Shown piece after piece: positions 8,296 to 18,040 of a stretch of 51,227 nucleotides of DNA; within the stretch, counting starts at the first letter, position 1; every line of letters begins with the position of its first letter. This stretch comes from Pseudomonas sp. ATCC PTA-122608. GTDB lineage: Bacteria > Pseudomonadota > Gammaproteobacteria > Pseudomonadales > Pseudomonadaceae. Position numbers and translations under genes: made by a program. The notes under the pieces are model-generated. The model worked only from the letters and a program-made list of their open reading frames with translations. It searched no databases and had not been told where the DNA came from. Location of the stretch: NCBI RefSeq assembly GCF_001952855.1, contig NZ_LPNO01000004.1, positions 1 through 51,227 on the forward strand, in the 5' to 3' direction.

Positions 8296-10764
8296 TCAGA
8301 AATCCCAGCGGGTCGCCAATTGCAGGCTGCGCGGCTCGCCGTAGAAACCGGTGCCGAAGTTGCCCAGGCCGGTGTAGTACTTTTTATCGAACAGATTCTT
8401 CACGTTCAACGTGGTGCTCAAGTGCTCGTTGAACCGGTAGCGCGCCATCACGTCCACCAGGAAGTAGCTGTCCTGGGTGATGCGTGAGTTGTGGCCGAAA
8501 TTCATCGAGTCGTTGGGGTCCGGCTGGAACACATTGCCGAAGAACTCGCTCTGCCAGTTCACGCCGCCGCCCACCGTCAGGTTCTCCAGGGCACCGGGCA
8601 GGCGATAGGTGTTGAACAACCGCACCACTTGCTGCGGCGTGGTGGTTTGCAGTACGGAGCCGTAGACGTAATCGCCATTGGCATCGCGGGAGTGCTGGTA
8701 GGTGTAGCCCGCCGAAACGTTCCAGCCATCCAGCACTTCACCGGCCAGTTCGACTTCAAAGCCCTTGGTGGTGGCACCGGCAATCGGGCGATACACCGAG
8801 TCGGTCTCAAACCCGGAAACGTACTGCGCAACGTTGTCCTGTTCGATGCGGAATACGGCGAAGCTGGCGTTCAGGCGGCCGTCGAAAAACGCTGCCTTGA
8901 GCCCGGCTTCGTAGGTGTCGCCTTCAATCGGATCGAGCAACTTGCGGTCGGCGTCCTTGCTGTTCTGCGGCTTGTAGATCTTGGTGTAGCTGGTGTAGAC
9001 CGACCAGACGTCATTGAGGTCGTAGACGATCCCGGCATAGGGCGTGACCACGCCCGACTGGCGATAGGTCATGCGGTTGTCGGCCTTGGTCGGGTCATAG
9101 AAGTCGGTGTTGTCGGTGCCGCTGAAGTTACTGACGCGGGTGCCCAGGATCACCGACAGGTCATCGGTGGGTTTCAAGCGCGTGGCGAGGTACGCGCCGG
9201 TCTGGCGTTGCACGATGTCGTTCTGGCCGCTGCGGGGGATATCGGGTTTCGGGTATTCGCCACGCCAGTCATAAATGCTGCCGCCCACGGGCGGGTAGAC
9301 CGAACCGTACACCGGCACGTCCTGTTTGGAGCGGGTGGCCATGAAGCCCATGATCAATTCATGCTCGCGCCCGAACAGGCTGAAGGGGCCATTGAGGTTG
9401 ATGTCCAGGGTGTTTTGCACCTGGTCACCCTTGTACTTACCCATAAACATGTACATCCCATCGCCCGTGACCGGGTCCGGGTTGCCGCCGCTGGCGGAGG
9501 CGAGCAGGGTGTCGTGCTGGCTGCGCTTGCGATCGAGGCTGACTTTCAGCGACCAGTCGTTCGCGAGCTTTTGTTGCACCGAGGCAAACAGGGTCTGGTT
9601 CTGGAAGTCGCGGCGGCTCCAGTCGGCGGCCGGGTTGAAGGAACGCGAGAAGTCGGTGCGTGCACCGTTGCTGAAGTACATCGGGAAACCGGTCCAGCTG
9701 GCGCCACGGGAGCGGGTGTCTTGTTGGTCGATGCCAAAGGTCAGCAGGGTGTCCGGCGTCAGGTCCGCTTCGAGAATGCCGTAGGCGATGTCCTTGGTGT
9801 TCTGGTAGTGGTCCAGGTACGACTGGCGATCCTGGTACACGCCGACAAAACGCCCGCGCACGTTACCGGAGTCGGTCAGCGGCCCGGAAATATCGCCTTC
9901 GGTGCGGTAGTTGTCCCACGAGCCGAAGGTCTGCGTGACGGAGGCCTTGAAGTCCCGGGTGGGCTTTTTGCGAATCAGGTTGACCGTGGCCGAGGGGTCG
10001 CCCGAACCGGACATCAGGCCCGCCGAACCCTTGATGATTTCCAGTCGGTCATACACCGCCATGTCGGTGCTGGTGGTGCCGTAGTCATACACGCCGTCGT
10101 AGGTGGAGTTGACGCCGTCGTACTGGAAATTGGTGATCGGCAGGCCGCGGCTGGAAAACTCCCAGCGTTCGCTGTCGTAGTTCTGCACGCTCACGCCCGG
10201 TGCGCGGCGCAGGGTGTCGGCGATGCTGGTGGAGCCCTGGTCGTCCATTTGCTGGCGGGTGATCACCGTTACCGACTGCGGCGTCTCACGCATCGACAGC
10301 GCCAGGCCGATGGCCGAGGCCATGGCGCCGGTGGTGTAGGAATGGGTGTCTTCGGTGGTGGCGCCGAGGCCTTCGCCGGAGATGGTGGTGGCGCCCAGTT
10401 CCAGGGCGCCGGTGTTGGCCGGAATCAACTCCAGCACGTAGCCGTTGTTGCCCTGGGGCTGGGCCTGCAAGCCGCTGCCCTGTAACAGGCGCTGCAAACC
10501 GCTGGCCGGGGTGTAGCTGCCTTTCAGGCCCGGGCTGGTCTTGCCGGAGGCCAGGCCGTTGTGGCCGGCGATAAAGATCCCGGACTGCTCGGCGAAGCTG
10601 TTCAACACATTGACCAGCGAGCCGGCGGCGATGCTGTAGTTGCGGGCCGTTTCCTGGGTCGACGGCGACTCGGCGGCTTGCGCGTCGAGCGTGCCCAGGC
10701 ACAGCAAGGTAGCGGTAACGGCCAGCGCCAGCGGGCGCAAAGTGAAGAGAGCGGGTTGCGACAT
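8296..10764 (-). CDS. TonB-dependent siderophore receptor with signalling domain
   Basis: An 822-residue outer-membrane receptor. After a signal peptide ending near DAQAA comes an STN signalling domain (about residues 40-115, YSIAAGSLVNVLNSFAEQSG), then the plug (RETPQSVTVITRQQM through LRRAPGVSVQNY), and a 22-strand barrel ending in Phe (LQLATRWDF), as outer-membrane proteins require. The STN domain transmits ligand occupancy to a FecR-type anti-sigma regulator, and the fecR and fecI genes lie directly upstream. The plug and barrel resemble FpvA/FoxA-type ferric-siderophore receptors; the siderophore is unknown. I chose the ATG at 10764, which is 6 bp from AAGGGA; the ATG at 10770 is too close to it. 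Confidence 0.92.
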   Translation of the reverse strand: MSQPALFTLRPLALAVTATLLCLGTLDAQAAESPSTQETARNYSIAAGSLVNVLNSFAEQSGIFIAGHNGLASGKTSPGLKGSYTPASGLQRLLQGSGLQAQPQGNNGYVLELIPANTGALELGATTISGEGLGATTEDTHSYTTGAMASAIGLALSMRETPQSVTVITRQQMDDQGSTSIADTLRRAPGVSVQNYDSERWEFSSRGLPITNFQYDGVNSTYDGVYDYGTTSTDMAVYDRLEIIKGSAGLMSGSGDPSATVNLIRKKPTRDFKASVTQTFGSWDNYRTEGDISGPLTDSGNVRGRFVGVYQDRQSYLDHYQNTKDIAYGILEADLTPDTLLTFGIDQQDTRSRGASWTGFPMYFSNGARTDFSRSFNPAADWSRRDFQNQTLFASVQQKLANDWSLKVSLDRKRSQHDTLLASASGGNPDPVTGDGMYMFMGKYKGDQVQNTLDINLNGPFSLFGREHELIMGFMATRSKQDVPVYGSVYPPVGGSIYDWRGEYPKPDIPRSGQNDIVQRQTGAYLATRLKPTDDLSVILGTRVSNFSGTDNTDFYDPTKADNRMTYRQSGVVTPYAGIVYDLNDVWSVYTSYTKIYKPQNSKDADRKLLDPIEGDTYEAGLKAAFFDGRLNASFAVFRIEQDNVAQYVSGFETDSVYRPIAGATTKGFEVELAGEVLDGWNVSAGYTYQHSRDANGDYVYGSVLQTTTPQQVVRLFNTYRLPGALENLTVGGGVNWQSEFFGNVFQPDPNDSMNFGHNSRITQDSYFLVDVMARYRFNEHLSTTLNVKNLFDKKYYTGLGNFGTGFYGEPRSLQLATRWDF

Positions 10765-10860
10765 GAACATTCCCTTTGGATCAAATCGATCGGCGAATTA
10801 AAAGCATCTGCAGGGTTAACCGAACGAGTTTTGAAAAAGGGAACTGACGGCTGAAAGTTT

Positions 10861-11820
10861 TTATGCGCCTGGGTGTTTGGGCCTGACCGTGACCCACCAC
10901 GGCATGAGTGTGTCGACCTGAATCGGCAGCGCGGCCTGTAGCAGGCGCAGTGCGTGGTCGCTGTCTTTGAGGGGGAACGAGCCCATCACCGGCAATTGCG
11001 CCACGGCCGGATCACAGCCCAGGTGGCCGGGTCGATAACGGTTGAGCTCGGCGACCAGTTGGCCAAGCGGCAGGTTGTCAGCCAGCAACACGCCACGGCT
11101 CCAGGCCTCACGGGTGGCGGATGCGGGTGAATTAAGGTTGAACCCGTCGCGGGTGAAGGTCACTTGTTGCCCGGCCTCGATGATTCGTTGTTGCTGGCTG
11201 GCGGCGGTGCGCACTTCGACCCGGCCTTCAAACACATTGAGCAAGGTGCTGTCGCCGTCCTGCAACACGCTGAAGCGGGTCCCGAGTGCCCGCAGGCGAC
11301 CCTGTTGAGTCTCCACCAGGAACGGGCGGTTCGGGTCCTTGGCGGTCTCGACCAGCACTTCGCCGAAGCGCAGGTGCAGCAAGCGCTGGACCCGGTCAAA
11401 ACGTACATCCAGGGCGCTCAGGGCGTTCAGCCACAGGCGGCTGCCATCGTCCAGCAGCGCTTCGCGGGTTTCACCGCTGGCGGTTGCGTAATCCGCACTC
11501 CAGCCTCCCACCAGCCGGGGCAAGGCAGTGTTGCGCCAAGTGCCCCAGGCCAGCGTTGAACCGGCGCACAGCACCAGCAGGGTCTTGAGGGTCTGGCGCC
11601 GGGAGGTGCGCAGGGCGCGGCTGGCGCCCTGGGGTTGCTCGGCCAGCGGCGCAAAGCGTTGGCTGACCCGCTCTACATAACCCCAGGCAGCCTGGTGTTC
11701 CGGACTTTGTCCGAGCCATGCCTGCCAGTGCTGGGCAGACTCTGGCTGGTCCTGCAGGCGCACGTACCATTGGGCAGCCTGTTCCAGGCTGGCATGGCTG
11801 AGCTTTCCAGGGGTGGTCAC
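10861..11820 (-). CDS. FecR family anti-sigma/transmembrane signalling protein
   Basis: A 319-residue FecR protein from the GTG at 11820, which overlaps the sigma-factor stop as GTGA. It has the DUF4880 anti-sigma domain at the N terminus (QAAQWYVRLQDQPESAQHWQAWL, with AAWGYVE), one transmembrane helix near residues 85-105 (LKTLLVLCAGSTLAWGTW), the periplasmic FecR domain (TASGETREALLDDGSRLWLNALSALDV, LRALGTRFSVLQ), and a C-terminal STN-interacting part. It sits between the sigma factor and the STN-containing receptor, the standard order for cell-surface signalling. It would carry the receptor's signal to the sigma factor. Confidence 0.92.
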   Translation of the reverse strand: MTTPGKLSHASLEQAAQWYVRLQDQPESAQHWQAWLGQSPEHQAAWGYVERVSQRFAPLAEQPQGASRALRTSRRQTLKTLLVLCAGSTLAWGTWRNTALPRLVGGWSADYATASGETREALLDDGSRLWLNALSALDVRFDRVQRLLHLRFGEVLVETAKDPNRPFLVETQQGRLRALGTRFSVLQDGDSTLLNVFEGRVEVRTAASQQQRIIEAGQQVTFTRDGFNLNSPASATREAWSRGVLLADNLPLGQLVAELNRYRPGHLGCDPAVAQLPVMGSFPLKDSDHALRLLQAALPIQVDTLMPWWVTVRPKHPGA

Positions 11821-12347
11821 TCCACGAGCATCCCGTCCAGTTCCGCTTCGAGCACTGCGCAATGCAACAGCGCCTGGGCCAGGTATTTTTTCACCATCCG
11901 TTCGCCCACCCCGAGTTGTTCGCCGATCTGCTTGTAGGGCGTGCCGTGCAACTTCGCCAGCAGGAACGCTTCGCGCACCTTGTGGGGCAGGCGGGCGAGC
12001 ATGGCGTCCACTTCGTAGAGGGTTTCGACGATGATCGCCCGCTGCTCCGGCGACGGTTGCAGCGCTTGCGGCCGATCCGCGAGGCTTTGCAGCCAGGCTT
12101 GCTCCAGTTGGCGACGGCGCCAGTGGTCGATGCACAGACCCCGGGCGATGGTCGCCAGATAGGAGCGCTCCTGCGTCTCATCGGCTTCGGCCGGCGGGCG
12201 CTTGAGTACCCGGATGAAGGTGTCGTGGGCCAGGTCCGCCGCGTCCCAGCGATTGCTCAGGCGCCTGCGCAGCAGCCCCAGCAGCCAGGCGTGGTGATTG
12301 CCGTAGAGGTCGCTGAACGAGGTGGGCGAGGTCGACACAGTATCCAT
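11817..12347 (-). CDS. FecI-like ECF sigma factor
   Basis: A 176-residue extracytoplasmic-function sigma factor of the iron-starvation group. Region 2 is visible at residues 13-80 (LYGNHHAWLLGLLRRRLSNRWDAADLAHDTFIRVLKR, then YLATIARGLCIDHWRRR). Region 4 is near the C terminus (LARLPHKVREAFLLAKLHGTPYKQIGEQLGVGERMVKKYLAQAL). Its product should direct transcription of the receptor gene at 10764 when FecR releases or activates it. The stop overlaps the fecR start by 4 bp. The gene's own promoter should lie in the 96-bp gap at 12348-12443. Confidence 0.93.
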   Translation of the reverse strand: MDTVSTSPTSFSDLYGNHHAWLLGLLRRRLSNRWDAADLAHDTFIRVLKRPPAEADETQERSYLATIARGLCIDHWRRRQLEQAWLQSLADRPQALQPSPEQRAIIVETLYEVDAMLARLPHKVREAFLLAKLHGTPYKQIGEQLGVGERMVKKYLAQALLHCAVLEAELDGMLVE

Positions 12348-12412
12348 GTGGCGTGGAAGCCTTGGCGTAAATAAGAATTGGTCGCGATTAAACCAAAGGG
12401 CCGGGCACTGCG

Positions 12413-12431
12413 CAAATGATATTGGTTTGCT
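12413..12431. promoter_or_regulatory. Weak Fur-box candidate upstream of fecI
   Basis: AATGATATT (12415-12423) matches eight of nine bases of the AATGATAAT core of a Fur box; the second half is poor. It lies about 70 bp upstream of the fecI start, where iron-starvation sigma genes are normally Fur-controlled. Tentative. Confidence 0.25.
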
Positions 12432-12443
12432 TTTGCAGCAATG

Positions 12444-13355
12444 TCAGCGCCCACGCTTCTCAGCAATCCACGCGGTGGCCAAGTCGATAAAGGCCCGCAG
12501 TTTCGGCTGGCTCTGGGTTCGGGCGGGGAAATACAGGTACAGCCCGCTGCTTGGCGGGACGAAAGATTGGAGCACTTGTTCCAGTGCGCCTGAAGCCAGG
12601 TCCTCCATCACTTCAAAATCACTCACGTACGCCAGGCCCTGGCCTGCTCTCGCGGCGGCGATCATCAGGTTACGGTCATTGACGATCAGTGCGCCTTGAA
12701 CACCGACCGTGAATTCCCGGCCCGCCCGCTCGAATTCCCAGCGGTGTGCCACGCCCGAGGTCAGGAAGCGATAGCCGATGGTTTGATGGGCGGTGAGTGC
12801 TTCCGGGGTTTGCGGCTTGCCGGCCTTGGCGAAGTAGCCGGGGGAGCCCACCACCGACCACTTCAAGTCCGGTGTCAGGCGTACGGCGACCATATCCTTG
12901 TCGATGGATTCCCCCAGGCGAATACCGGCGTCGAAGCCCTGGGTCACCAGGTCCACGGCGGCATCGTCGAGGGAAATGTCGAGCACCACATCCGGAAACG
13001 CCTCGCGAAAGAGTGGGATCAACGGCTCGATCAGCAGCTTGCCGGACAACCTCGGCACCGTCAGGCGCAAGGTACCCATCGGCCGGTCGCGGTAGCCAAT
13101 GAGGGCCGCCAGCGCGTCGTCGATCTCCCCGGCGGCGGGGCGCAGGCGGCTGTAAAGCGTCATCCCGGCCTCGGTCAGCGCCACTCGCCGCGTGGTGCGT
13201 TGGAACAGCACTACACCCGTGCGCTTCTCCAGGGTTTTTACCGCATGGCTGACGGCCGTCGGCGTTACGCCGAGACGTGCAGCGGCTTGGGTGAAGTTCT
13301 TCAGCTCGGCCACGGCCAGGAACTCGGTCAAGCCATTGAAGGGATCAAGGTTCAT
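12444..13355 (-). CDS. LysR family transcriptional regulator
   Basis: A 303-residue LysR-type regulator. The N-terminal helix-turn-helix is typical: EFLAVAELKNFTQAAARLGVTPTAVSHAVKTLEKRTGVVLFQRTTRRVALTEAG pattern, residues about 10-60. A two-lobed effector domain follows (TLRLTVPRLSGKLLIEPLIPLF, DAGIRLGESIDKDMVAVRL), close to the CrgA/PA-type LysR subgroup. It is divergent from the short-chain dehydrogenase, with a 19-bp palindrome between them, and so probably controls it. It lies upstream of fecI on the same strand but is separated by a 96-bp gap. Confidence 0.9.
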   Translation of the reverse strand: MNLDPFNGLTEFLAVAELKNFTQAAARLGVTPTAVSHAVKTLEKRTGVVLFQRTTRRVALTEAGMTLYSRLRPAAGEIDDALAALIGYRDRPMGTLRLTVPRLSGKLLIEPLIPLFREAFPDVVLDISLDDAAVDLVTQGFDAGIRLGESIDKDMVAVRLTPDLKWSVVGSPGYFAKAGKPQTPEALTAHQTIGYRFLTSGVAHRWEFERAGREFTVGVQGALIVNDRNLMIAAARAGQGLAYVSDFEVMEDLASGALEQVLQSFVPPSSGLYLYFPARTQSQPKLRAFIDLATAWIAEKRGR

Positions 13356-13366
13356 TCACGGACCAT

Positions 13367-13385
13367 TATGAAAGAGAGTTTCATA
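13367..13385. promoter_or_regulatory. Palindrome between LysR and SDR genes
   Basis: TATGAAA and TTTCATA are perfect 7-bp arms around GAGAG, centred 21 bp upstream of the LysR start. The symmetry and placement suit a LysR recognition site for autoregulation and for control of the divergent dehydrogenase gene. Inferred. Confidence 0.5.
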
Positions 13386-13465
13386 GTGCTTGTAGCACGA
13401 GACGATTTTTCCGGCTAATGCCACGGCGTACCTTTACTTCACTTTCACTCCATCAGGTACGGATC

Positions 13466-14311
13466 ATGACAACGGCACATTCCTTCAAGCGTGTTTGGCT
13501 GGTAACCGGGGCTTCCCGAGGCATCGGCGCGAAAATCGTCGCGGCAGCGCTGGCCCACGGCGATGCGGTGGTGGCGACAGCCCGAAATGCCCAGGCAGTC
13601 ATCGAGCGTTTCGGCGCGCAGCCTGGCCTGCTGGCCGTACAGTTGGATGTGACCGACGAAACCCAGGCAGCCGATGTTGCCCGCGCCGCCGTCGAGCACT
13701 TCGGGCGCATCGATGTGTTGGTCAACAATGCCGGTTTTGGCTTGCTGGGTGCGGTGGAGGAGGCGTCTGCCGATGAGGTTCGCCGCTTGTACGAAACCAA
13801 TGTCTTCGGCCTGCTCAATGTCACACGGGGTGTATTGCCGTTCATGCGCCAGGCGCGCAGTGGGCATGTGATCAATATTTCGTCGGTAGGCGGCTTCCGT
13901 TCGGGGGCGGGATTCGGCACGTATTGCTCGACCAAGTTTGCCGTTGAAGGTTTAAGCGAAGCGCTGCACGCAGAACTCGCCCCCTTGGGCGTCAAGGTGA
14001 CGGTGGTTGAGCCGGGTTATTTCCGTACTGACTTCCTGGACGGCAACTCCCTGGTGGAGTCGCCGTTGATCATCGACGACTACGCCGCCACGTCCGGCGA
14101 GGTGCGTAAGCTGGCCAAGGTCTACAACCAGCAGCAACCGGGTAATCCGGAGCTACTGGCAGTGGCCATGATCAAATTGGTGGAAGCTCCGTATCCACCG
14201 ATGCGCCTGGCCTTGGGCACCGACACGTTGCAGGCGATCGAGGACAAACTGGCTTACGTCAAGGAGGAGACCGCCGCCTGGCGTGAGCTGTCGGCCTCAA
14301 CCGATTTCTGA
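13466..14311 (+). CDS. Short-chain dehydrogenase/reductase
   Basis: A 281-residue classical SDR. The nucleotide-binding TGASRGIG motif is at residues 13-20, NNAG at about residue 90, a catalytic Ser near HVINISSVGGF, and the YxxxK pair in YCSTKFAVEGLSEAL. It is cytoplasmic and uses NAD(P)H; the substrate cannot be read. I chose the ATG at 13466, which places the Rossmann motif at the usual position; an upstream ATG at 13418 would add 16 residues. It is divergent from a LysR gene that likely controls it. Confidence 0.9.
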   Translation: MTTAHSFKRVWLVTGASRGIGAKIVAAALAHGDAVVATARNAQAVIERFGAQPGLLAVQLDVTDETQAADVARAAVEHFGRIDVLVNNAGFGLLGAVEEASADEVRRLYETNVFGLLNVTRGVLPFMRQARSGHVINISSVGGFRSGAGFGTYCSTKFAVEGLSEALHAELAPLGVKVTVVEPGYFRTDFLDGNSLVESPLIIDDYAATSGEVRKLAKVYNQQQPGNPELLAVAMIKLVEAPYPPMRLALGTDTLQAIEDKLAYVKEETAAWRELSASTDF

Positions 14312-14338
14312 CACCCAGCTTCTACGGTGGTTCTACTA

Positions 14339-15943
14339 CTAGGGGCCGGGCACCAAAAACGCCGCCTCCAGCAGTTGCCGGGTGTAGGCATGCTGGGGGT
14401 TGGCGAAGATCGCAGATGCCTCCCCTTGTTCAACCGCCTGCCCGTGCTTGACCACCATCAACTGGTGACTCAAGGCCTTGACCACGGCCAGGTCGTGGCT
14501 GATGAACAGGTAGGTCAGGTTGTACTTGGCCTGCAGGTTGCGCAGCAGTTCCACCACTTGGCGTTGCACGGTGCGGTCGAGGGCCGAGGTCGGTTCATCC
14601 AGCAAAATCAGCCGGGGCTTGAGCACCAGCGCGCGGGCGATTGCGATGCGCTGGCGTTGCCCACCAGAGAATTCGTGGGGGTAGCGATTACGGGTTTCCG
14701 GGTCCAGGCCCACTTCCTTGAGCGCGGCAATAATCGCTGCTTCCTGCTCGGCCGCGGTGCCCATTTTGTGGATACGCAGGCCTTCGCCGACGATCTCGCT
14801 CACGCACATGCGCGGGCTCAGGCTGCCGAACGGGTCCTGGAACACCACCTGCATTTCCCGGCGCAGCGGTCGCACCTGTTGCTGGCTCAGCTTATCCATC
14901 TGATGGCCTTCGAAGCGGATGCCGCCCTTGCTCGCAATCAGCCGCAAAATTGCCAGGCCCAGGGTGGATTTGCCCGAGCCGCTTTCACCAACGATGCCCA
15001 ACGTCTGGCCCTGTGGCAGGCTGAAGTTGATGCCGTCTACCGCCTTGACGTAATCGATGGTGTTGCGCAGGAAGCCTTTTTTGATCGGGAACCAGACTTT
15101 CAGGTCGTCGACTTCCAGCAACGGAGGGCCAATTTCATTGGTGGCAGGGCCGCCGCTGGGTTCAGCTGCAAGCAGCTCCTGGGTGTACGGATGCTGCGGC
15201 GACTGGAACAGGGTTTCGCACTCGGCCTGCTCGACGATGCAGCCTTTTTGCATCACGCATACCCGGTGGGCGATGCGCCTGACCAGGTTCAAGTCATGGC
15301 TGATCAAGAGCAAGGCCATGCCCAGGCGCGCCTGCAATTCCTTGAGCAGCTCCAGGATCTTCAACTGCACGGTGACGTCGAGTGCCGTGGTCGGTTCGTC
15401 GGCAATCAGCAGCTCTGGCTCGTTGGCCAGGGCCATGGCGATCATCACCCGCTGGCGCTGGCCACCGGACAGCTCGTGGGGCAGGGCCTTGAGACGCTTG
15501 TGGGGTTCGGGGATGCCTACCAGCTCCAGCAACTCCAGGGTGCGTTTGGTGGCGATCTTGCCGGTCAATCCCTTGTGCAGGCCGAGCACTTCGTTGATCT
15601 GCTTCTCGATCGAGTGCAGCGGGTTCAGCGAGGTCATCGGCTCCTGGAAGATCATCGCAATCCGGTTGCCGCGAATATGCCGGATGGTCTTTTCTTTCAG
15701 GGTCAGCAAGTCGTGGTTGGCGTACTGAATCGTCCCCGAAGGATGGCGCGCCAGCGGGTAGGGCAGCAGGCGCAGGATCGAGTGCGCCGTGACCGACTTG
15801 CCGGAGCCGCTTTCGCCCACTAGGGCCAGGGTTTCGCCGCGCTTGATATCGAAGCTGACGTTGTTCACCACACGCTGGTGGCTGTTGCCTACGACGAACT
15901 CGACGGAGAGGTCGCGGACTTCGATCAGATTGTCCTGATTCAT
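14339..15943 (-). CDS. nppD: Peptide/nucleoside-antibiotic ABC importer, dual ATPase
   Basis: A 534-residue protein with two fused ABC ATPase domains, each with its own Walker A (GESGSGKS), signature (SGGQRQR) and Walker B (LLIADEP and LILLDEP). This is the YejF/NppD layout. The ATG at 15943 follows GAGGAAATG and is one base past the permease stop. It is the last gene of a five-gene operon of two binding proteins, two permeases and this ATPase. In P. aeruginosa the NppA1A2BCD system imports peptidyl-nucleoside antibiotics and presumably short peptides (established knowledge). It converges on the SDR gene. Confidence 0.92.
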   Translation of the reverse strand: MNQDNLIEVRDLSVEFVVGNSHQRVVNNVSFDIKRGETLALVGESGSGKSVTAHSILRLLPYPLARHPSGTIQYANHDLLTLKEKTIRHIRGNRIAMIFQEPMTSLNPLHSIEKQINEVLGLHKGLTGKIATKRTLELLELVGIPEPHKRLKALPHELSGGQRQRVMIAMALANEPELLIADEPTTALDVTVQLKILELLKELQARLGMALLLISHDLNLVRRIAHRVCVMQKGCIVEQAECETLFQSPQHPYTQELLAAEPSGGPATNEIGPPLLEVDDLKVWFPIKKGFLRNTIDYVKAVDGINFSLPQGQTLGIVGESGSGKSTLGLAILRLIASKGGIRFEGHQMDKLSQQQVRPLRREMQVVFQDPFGSLSPRMCVSEIVGEGLRIHKMGTAAEQEAAIIAALKEVGLDPETRNRYPHEFSGGQRQRIAIARALVLKPRLILLDEPTSALDRTVQRQVVELLRNLQAKYNLTYLFISHDLAVVKALSHQLMVVKHGQAVEQGEASAIFANPQHAYTRQLLEAAFLVPGP

Positions 15944-15944
15944 C

Positions 15945-16964
15945 TCATTTCCTCGGGTCGAAGGCATCGCGAGCGGACTCGCCGATAAACACCAGCAGAC
16001 TCAACATGATCGCCAGCACGGCAAACGCACTCATGCCCAGCCACGGCGCCTGCAGGTTGGATTTGCCCTGGGCCACCAGCTCACCCAGGGACGGCGAGCC
16101 GGCCGGCAGGCCAAAGCCCAGGAAGTCCAGGGCGGTGAGGGTGCCGATGGCGCCGGTCAGGATGAACGGCATGAAGGTCATGGTGGAGACCATGGCGTTG
16201 GGCAGGATATGACGGAACATGATCGCGCCGTTCTGCATCCCCAGCGCCCGCGCCGCCCGCACGTATTCCAGGTTACGCCCGCGCAGGAATTCGGCGCGCA
16301 CCACGTCCACCAGGCTCATCCAGGAAAACAGCAGCATGATCCCCAGCAGCCACCAGAAATTGGGCTGCACGAAACTGGCGAGGATGATCAGCAAATACAG
16401 CACCGGCAAGCCAGACCAGATCTCCAGGAAGCGCTGCCCGGCCAGGTCGACCCAGCCACCGTAGAAACCCTGCAAGGCCCCGGCGATCACGCCGATGATC
16501 GAACTGAGTACGGTCAACGTCAGGGCAAACAGCACCGAAATCCTGAACCCGTAGATCACTCGCGCCAGCACATCGCGGCCCTGGTCATCGGTGCCCAACA
16601 GGTTGTCCCGTGATGGCGGGGCCGGGGCCGGAACTTTCAGGTCGTAGTTGATGCTCTGGTAGCTGTACGGAATCGGCGCCCACAAGGTCCAGGCATCCTT
16701 GGCCTTGAGCAGCTCCCGGATATACGGGCTCTTGTAGTTGGCTTCCAGCGGGAATTCGCCGCCGAAGGTGGTCTCGGGGTAGCGCTTGAGCGCCGGGAAA
16801 TACCAGTCGCCGTCGTAATGCACCGCCAGCGGCTTGTCGTTGGCGATCAGCTCGGCACCCAGGCTCAGGCCGAACAGGATCAGGAACAACCACAGCGACC
16901 ACCAGCCACGCTTGTTGGCCTTGAAGCGCTCGAACCGGCGACGATTGAGGGGGGATAGATTCAT
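15945..16964 (-). CDS. nppC: ABC importer permease, YejE/NppC type
   Basis: A 339-residue inner-membrane permease from the ATG at 16964, matching the 341-residue YejE size; a longer frame upstream overlaps the preceding gene. The N terminus (LNRRRFERFKANKRGWWSLWLF) and the long periplasmic loop before the second helix (KRYPETTFGGEFPLEANYKSPYI) are typical of YejE/OppC-type permeases. The cytoplasmic EAA loop reads EYVRAARALGMQNGAIMFRHILPNA. It pairs with NppB to form the channel. Confidence 0.92.
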   Translation of the reverse strand: MNLSPLNRRRFERFKANKRGWWSLWLFLILFGLSLGAELIANDKPLAVHYDGDWYFPALKRYPETTFGGEFPLEANYKSPYIRELLKAKDAWTLWAPIPYSYQSINYDLKVPAPAPPSRDNLLGTDDQGRDVLARVIYGFRISVLFALTLTVLSSIIGVIAGALQGFYGGWVDLAGQRFLEIWSGLPVLYLLIILASFVQPNFWWLLGIMLLFSWMSLVDVVRAEFLRGRNLEYVRAARALGMQNGAIMFRHILPNAMVSTMTFMPFILTGAIGTLTALDFLGFGLPAGSPSLGELVAQGKSNLQAPWLGMSAFAVLAIMLSLLVFIGESARDAFDPRK

Positions 16965-16965
16965 C

Positions 16966-18039
16966 TCAATGCTCCCGGCTGGCGAAGTCGATGCGCGGAT
17001 CGACCAGGGTGTAGGTGAGGTCACCGATCAGTTTCACCACCAGCCCCAGCAGGGTGAAGATAAACAGCGTGCCGAATACCACCGGGTAGTCGCGGTTGAT
17101 CGCCGCTTCAAAGCTCATCAGGCCCAGGCCGTCGAGGGAGAAGATCACCTCCACCAGCAACGAGCCGGTAAAGAAGATGCCGATAAAGGCCGACGGGAAG
17201 CCGGCAATCACCAGCAGCATCGCGTTGCGAAACACATGGCCGTAGAGCACGCGGTGATTGGTCAGGCCCTTGGCTTTGGCGGTGACCACGTACTGCTTGT
17301 TGATCTCGTCGAGGAAGCTGTTTTTGGTGAGCAGGGTCATGGTCGCGAAGTTGCCGATCACCAACGCGGTCACGGGCAGGGCGAGGTGCCAGAAGTAATC
17401 GAGGATCTTGCCGCCCCAGCTCAACTCGTCGAAGTTGTTGGACGTCAGCCCGCGTAACGGAAACCAGTCGAAGTAACTGCCGCCGGCGAACACCACGATC
17501 AGCAGGATCGCAAACAGGAACGCCGGGATCGCGTAGCCGACGATGATCGCCGAACTGGTCCACACGTCAAAATGGCTGCCGTGTCGCGTGGCCTTGGCGA
17601 TTCCCAGGGGGATCGACACCAGGTACATGATCAGGGTGCTCCACAACCCGAGGGAGATGGACACCGGCATCTTTTCCTTGATCAGGTCGATGACCTTGGC
17701 GTCGCGAAAGAAACTGTCGCCAAAATCCAGCCGGGCGTAGTTCTTGACCATGATCCACAAGCGTTCCGGCGCCGACTTGTCGAAGCCGTACATTTTCTCG
17801 ATTTCCTTCACCAGCGCCGGGTCCAGGCCCTGGGCGCCGCGATAGCTGGAGCCGGCCACCGAGACTTCGGCACCGCCGCCGGCAATCCGGCTGGTGGCGC
17901 CTTCAAAGCCTTCGAGCTTGGCGATCATCTGTTCCACCGGGCCACCGGGCGCGGCCTGGATGATCACAAAGTTGATCAGCAAAATGCCGAACAGGGTCGG
18001 GATGATCAGCAGCAGTCGACGAACAATATAGGCCAGCAT
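16966..18039 (-). CDS. nppB: ABC importer permease, YejB/NppB type
   Basis: A 357-residue permease of the OppB/YejB type: the N terminus [28 protein letters not shown] is the family hallmark, and a large periplasmic insert (residues about 35-100) follows the first helix. The EAA loop is visible as [24 protein letters not shown]. Its ATG is one base past the stop of the upstream binding-protein gene. With NppC it forms the transmembrane pore. Confidence 0.93.
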   Translation of the reverse strand: MLAYIVRRLLLIIPTLFGILLINFVIIQAAPGGPVEQMIAKLEGFEGATSRIAGGGAEVSVAGSSYRGAQGLDPALVKEIEKMYGFDKSAPERLWIMVKNYARLDFGDSFFRDAKVIDLIKEKMPVSISLGLWSTLIMYLVSIPLGIAKATRHGSHFDVWTSSAIIVGYAIPAFLFAILLIVVFAGGSYFDWFPLRGLTSNNFDELSWGGKILDYFWHLALPVTALVIGNFATMTLLTKNSFLDEINKQYVVTAKAKGLTNHRVLYGHVFRNAMLLVIAGFPSAFIGIFFTGSLLVEVIFSLDGLGLMSFEAAINRDYPVVFGTLFIFTLLGLVVKLIGDLTYTLVDPRIDFASREH

Positions 18040-18040
18040 C

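Noticed and set aside
8491..10485. A 664-codon open frame on the plus strand opposite the siderophore receptor
   Set aside because: It is the mirror of a high-GC gene: no recognisable motif, unusual composition, and the opposite strand encodes a textbook TonB receptor.
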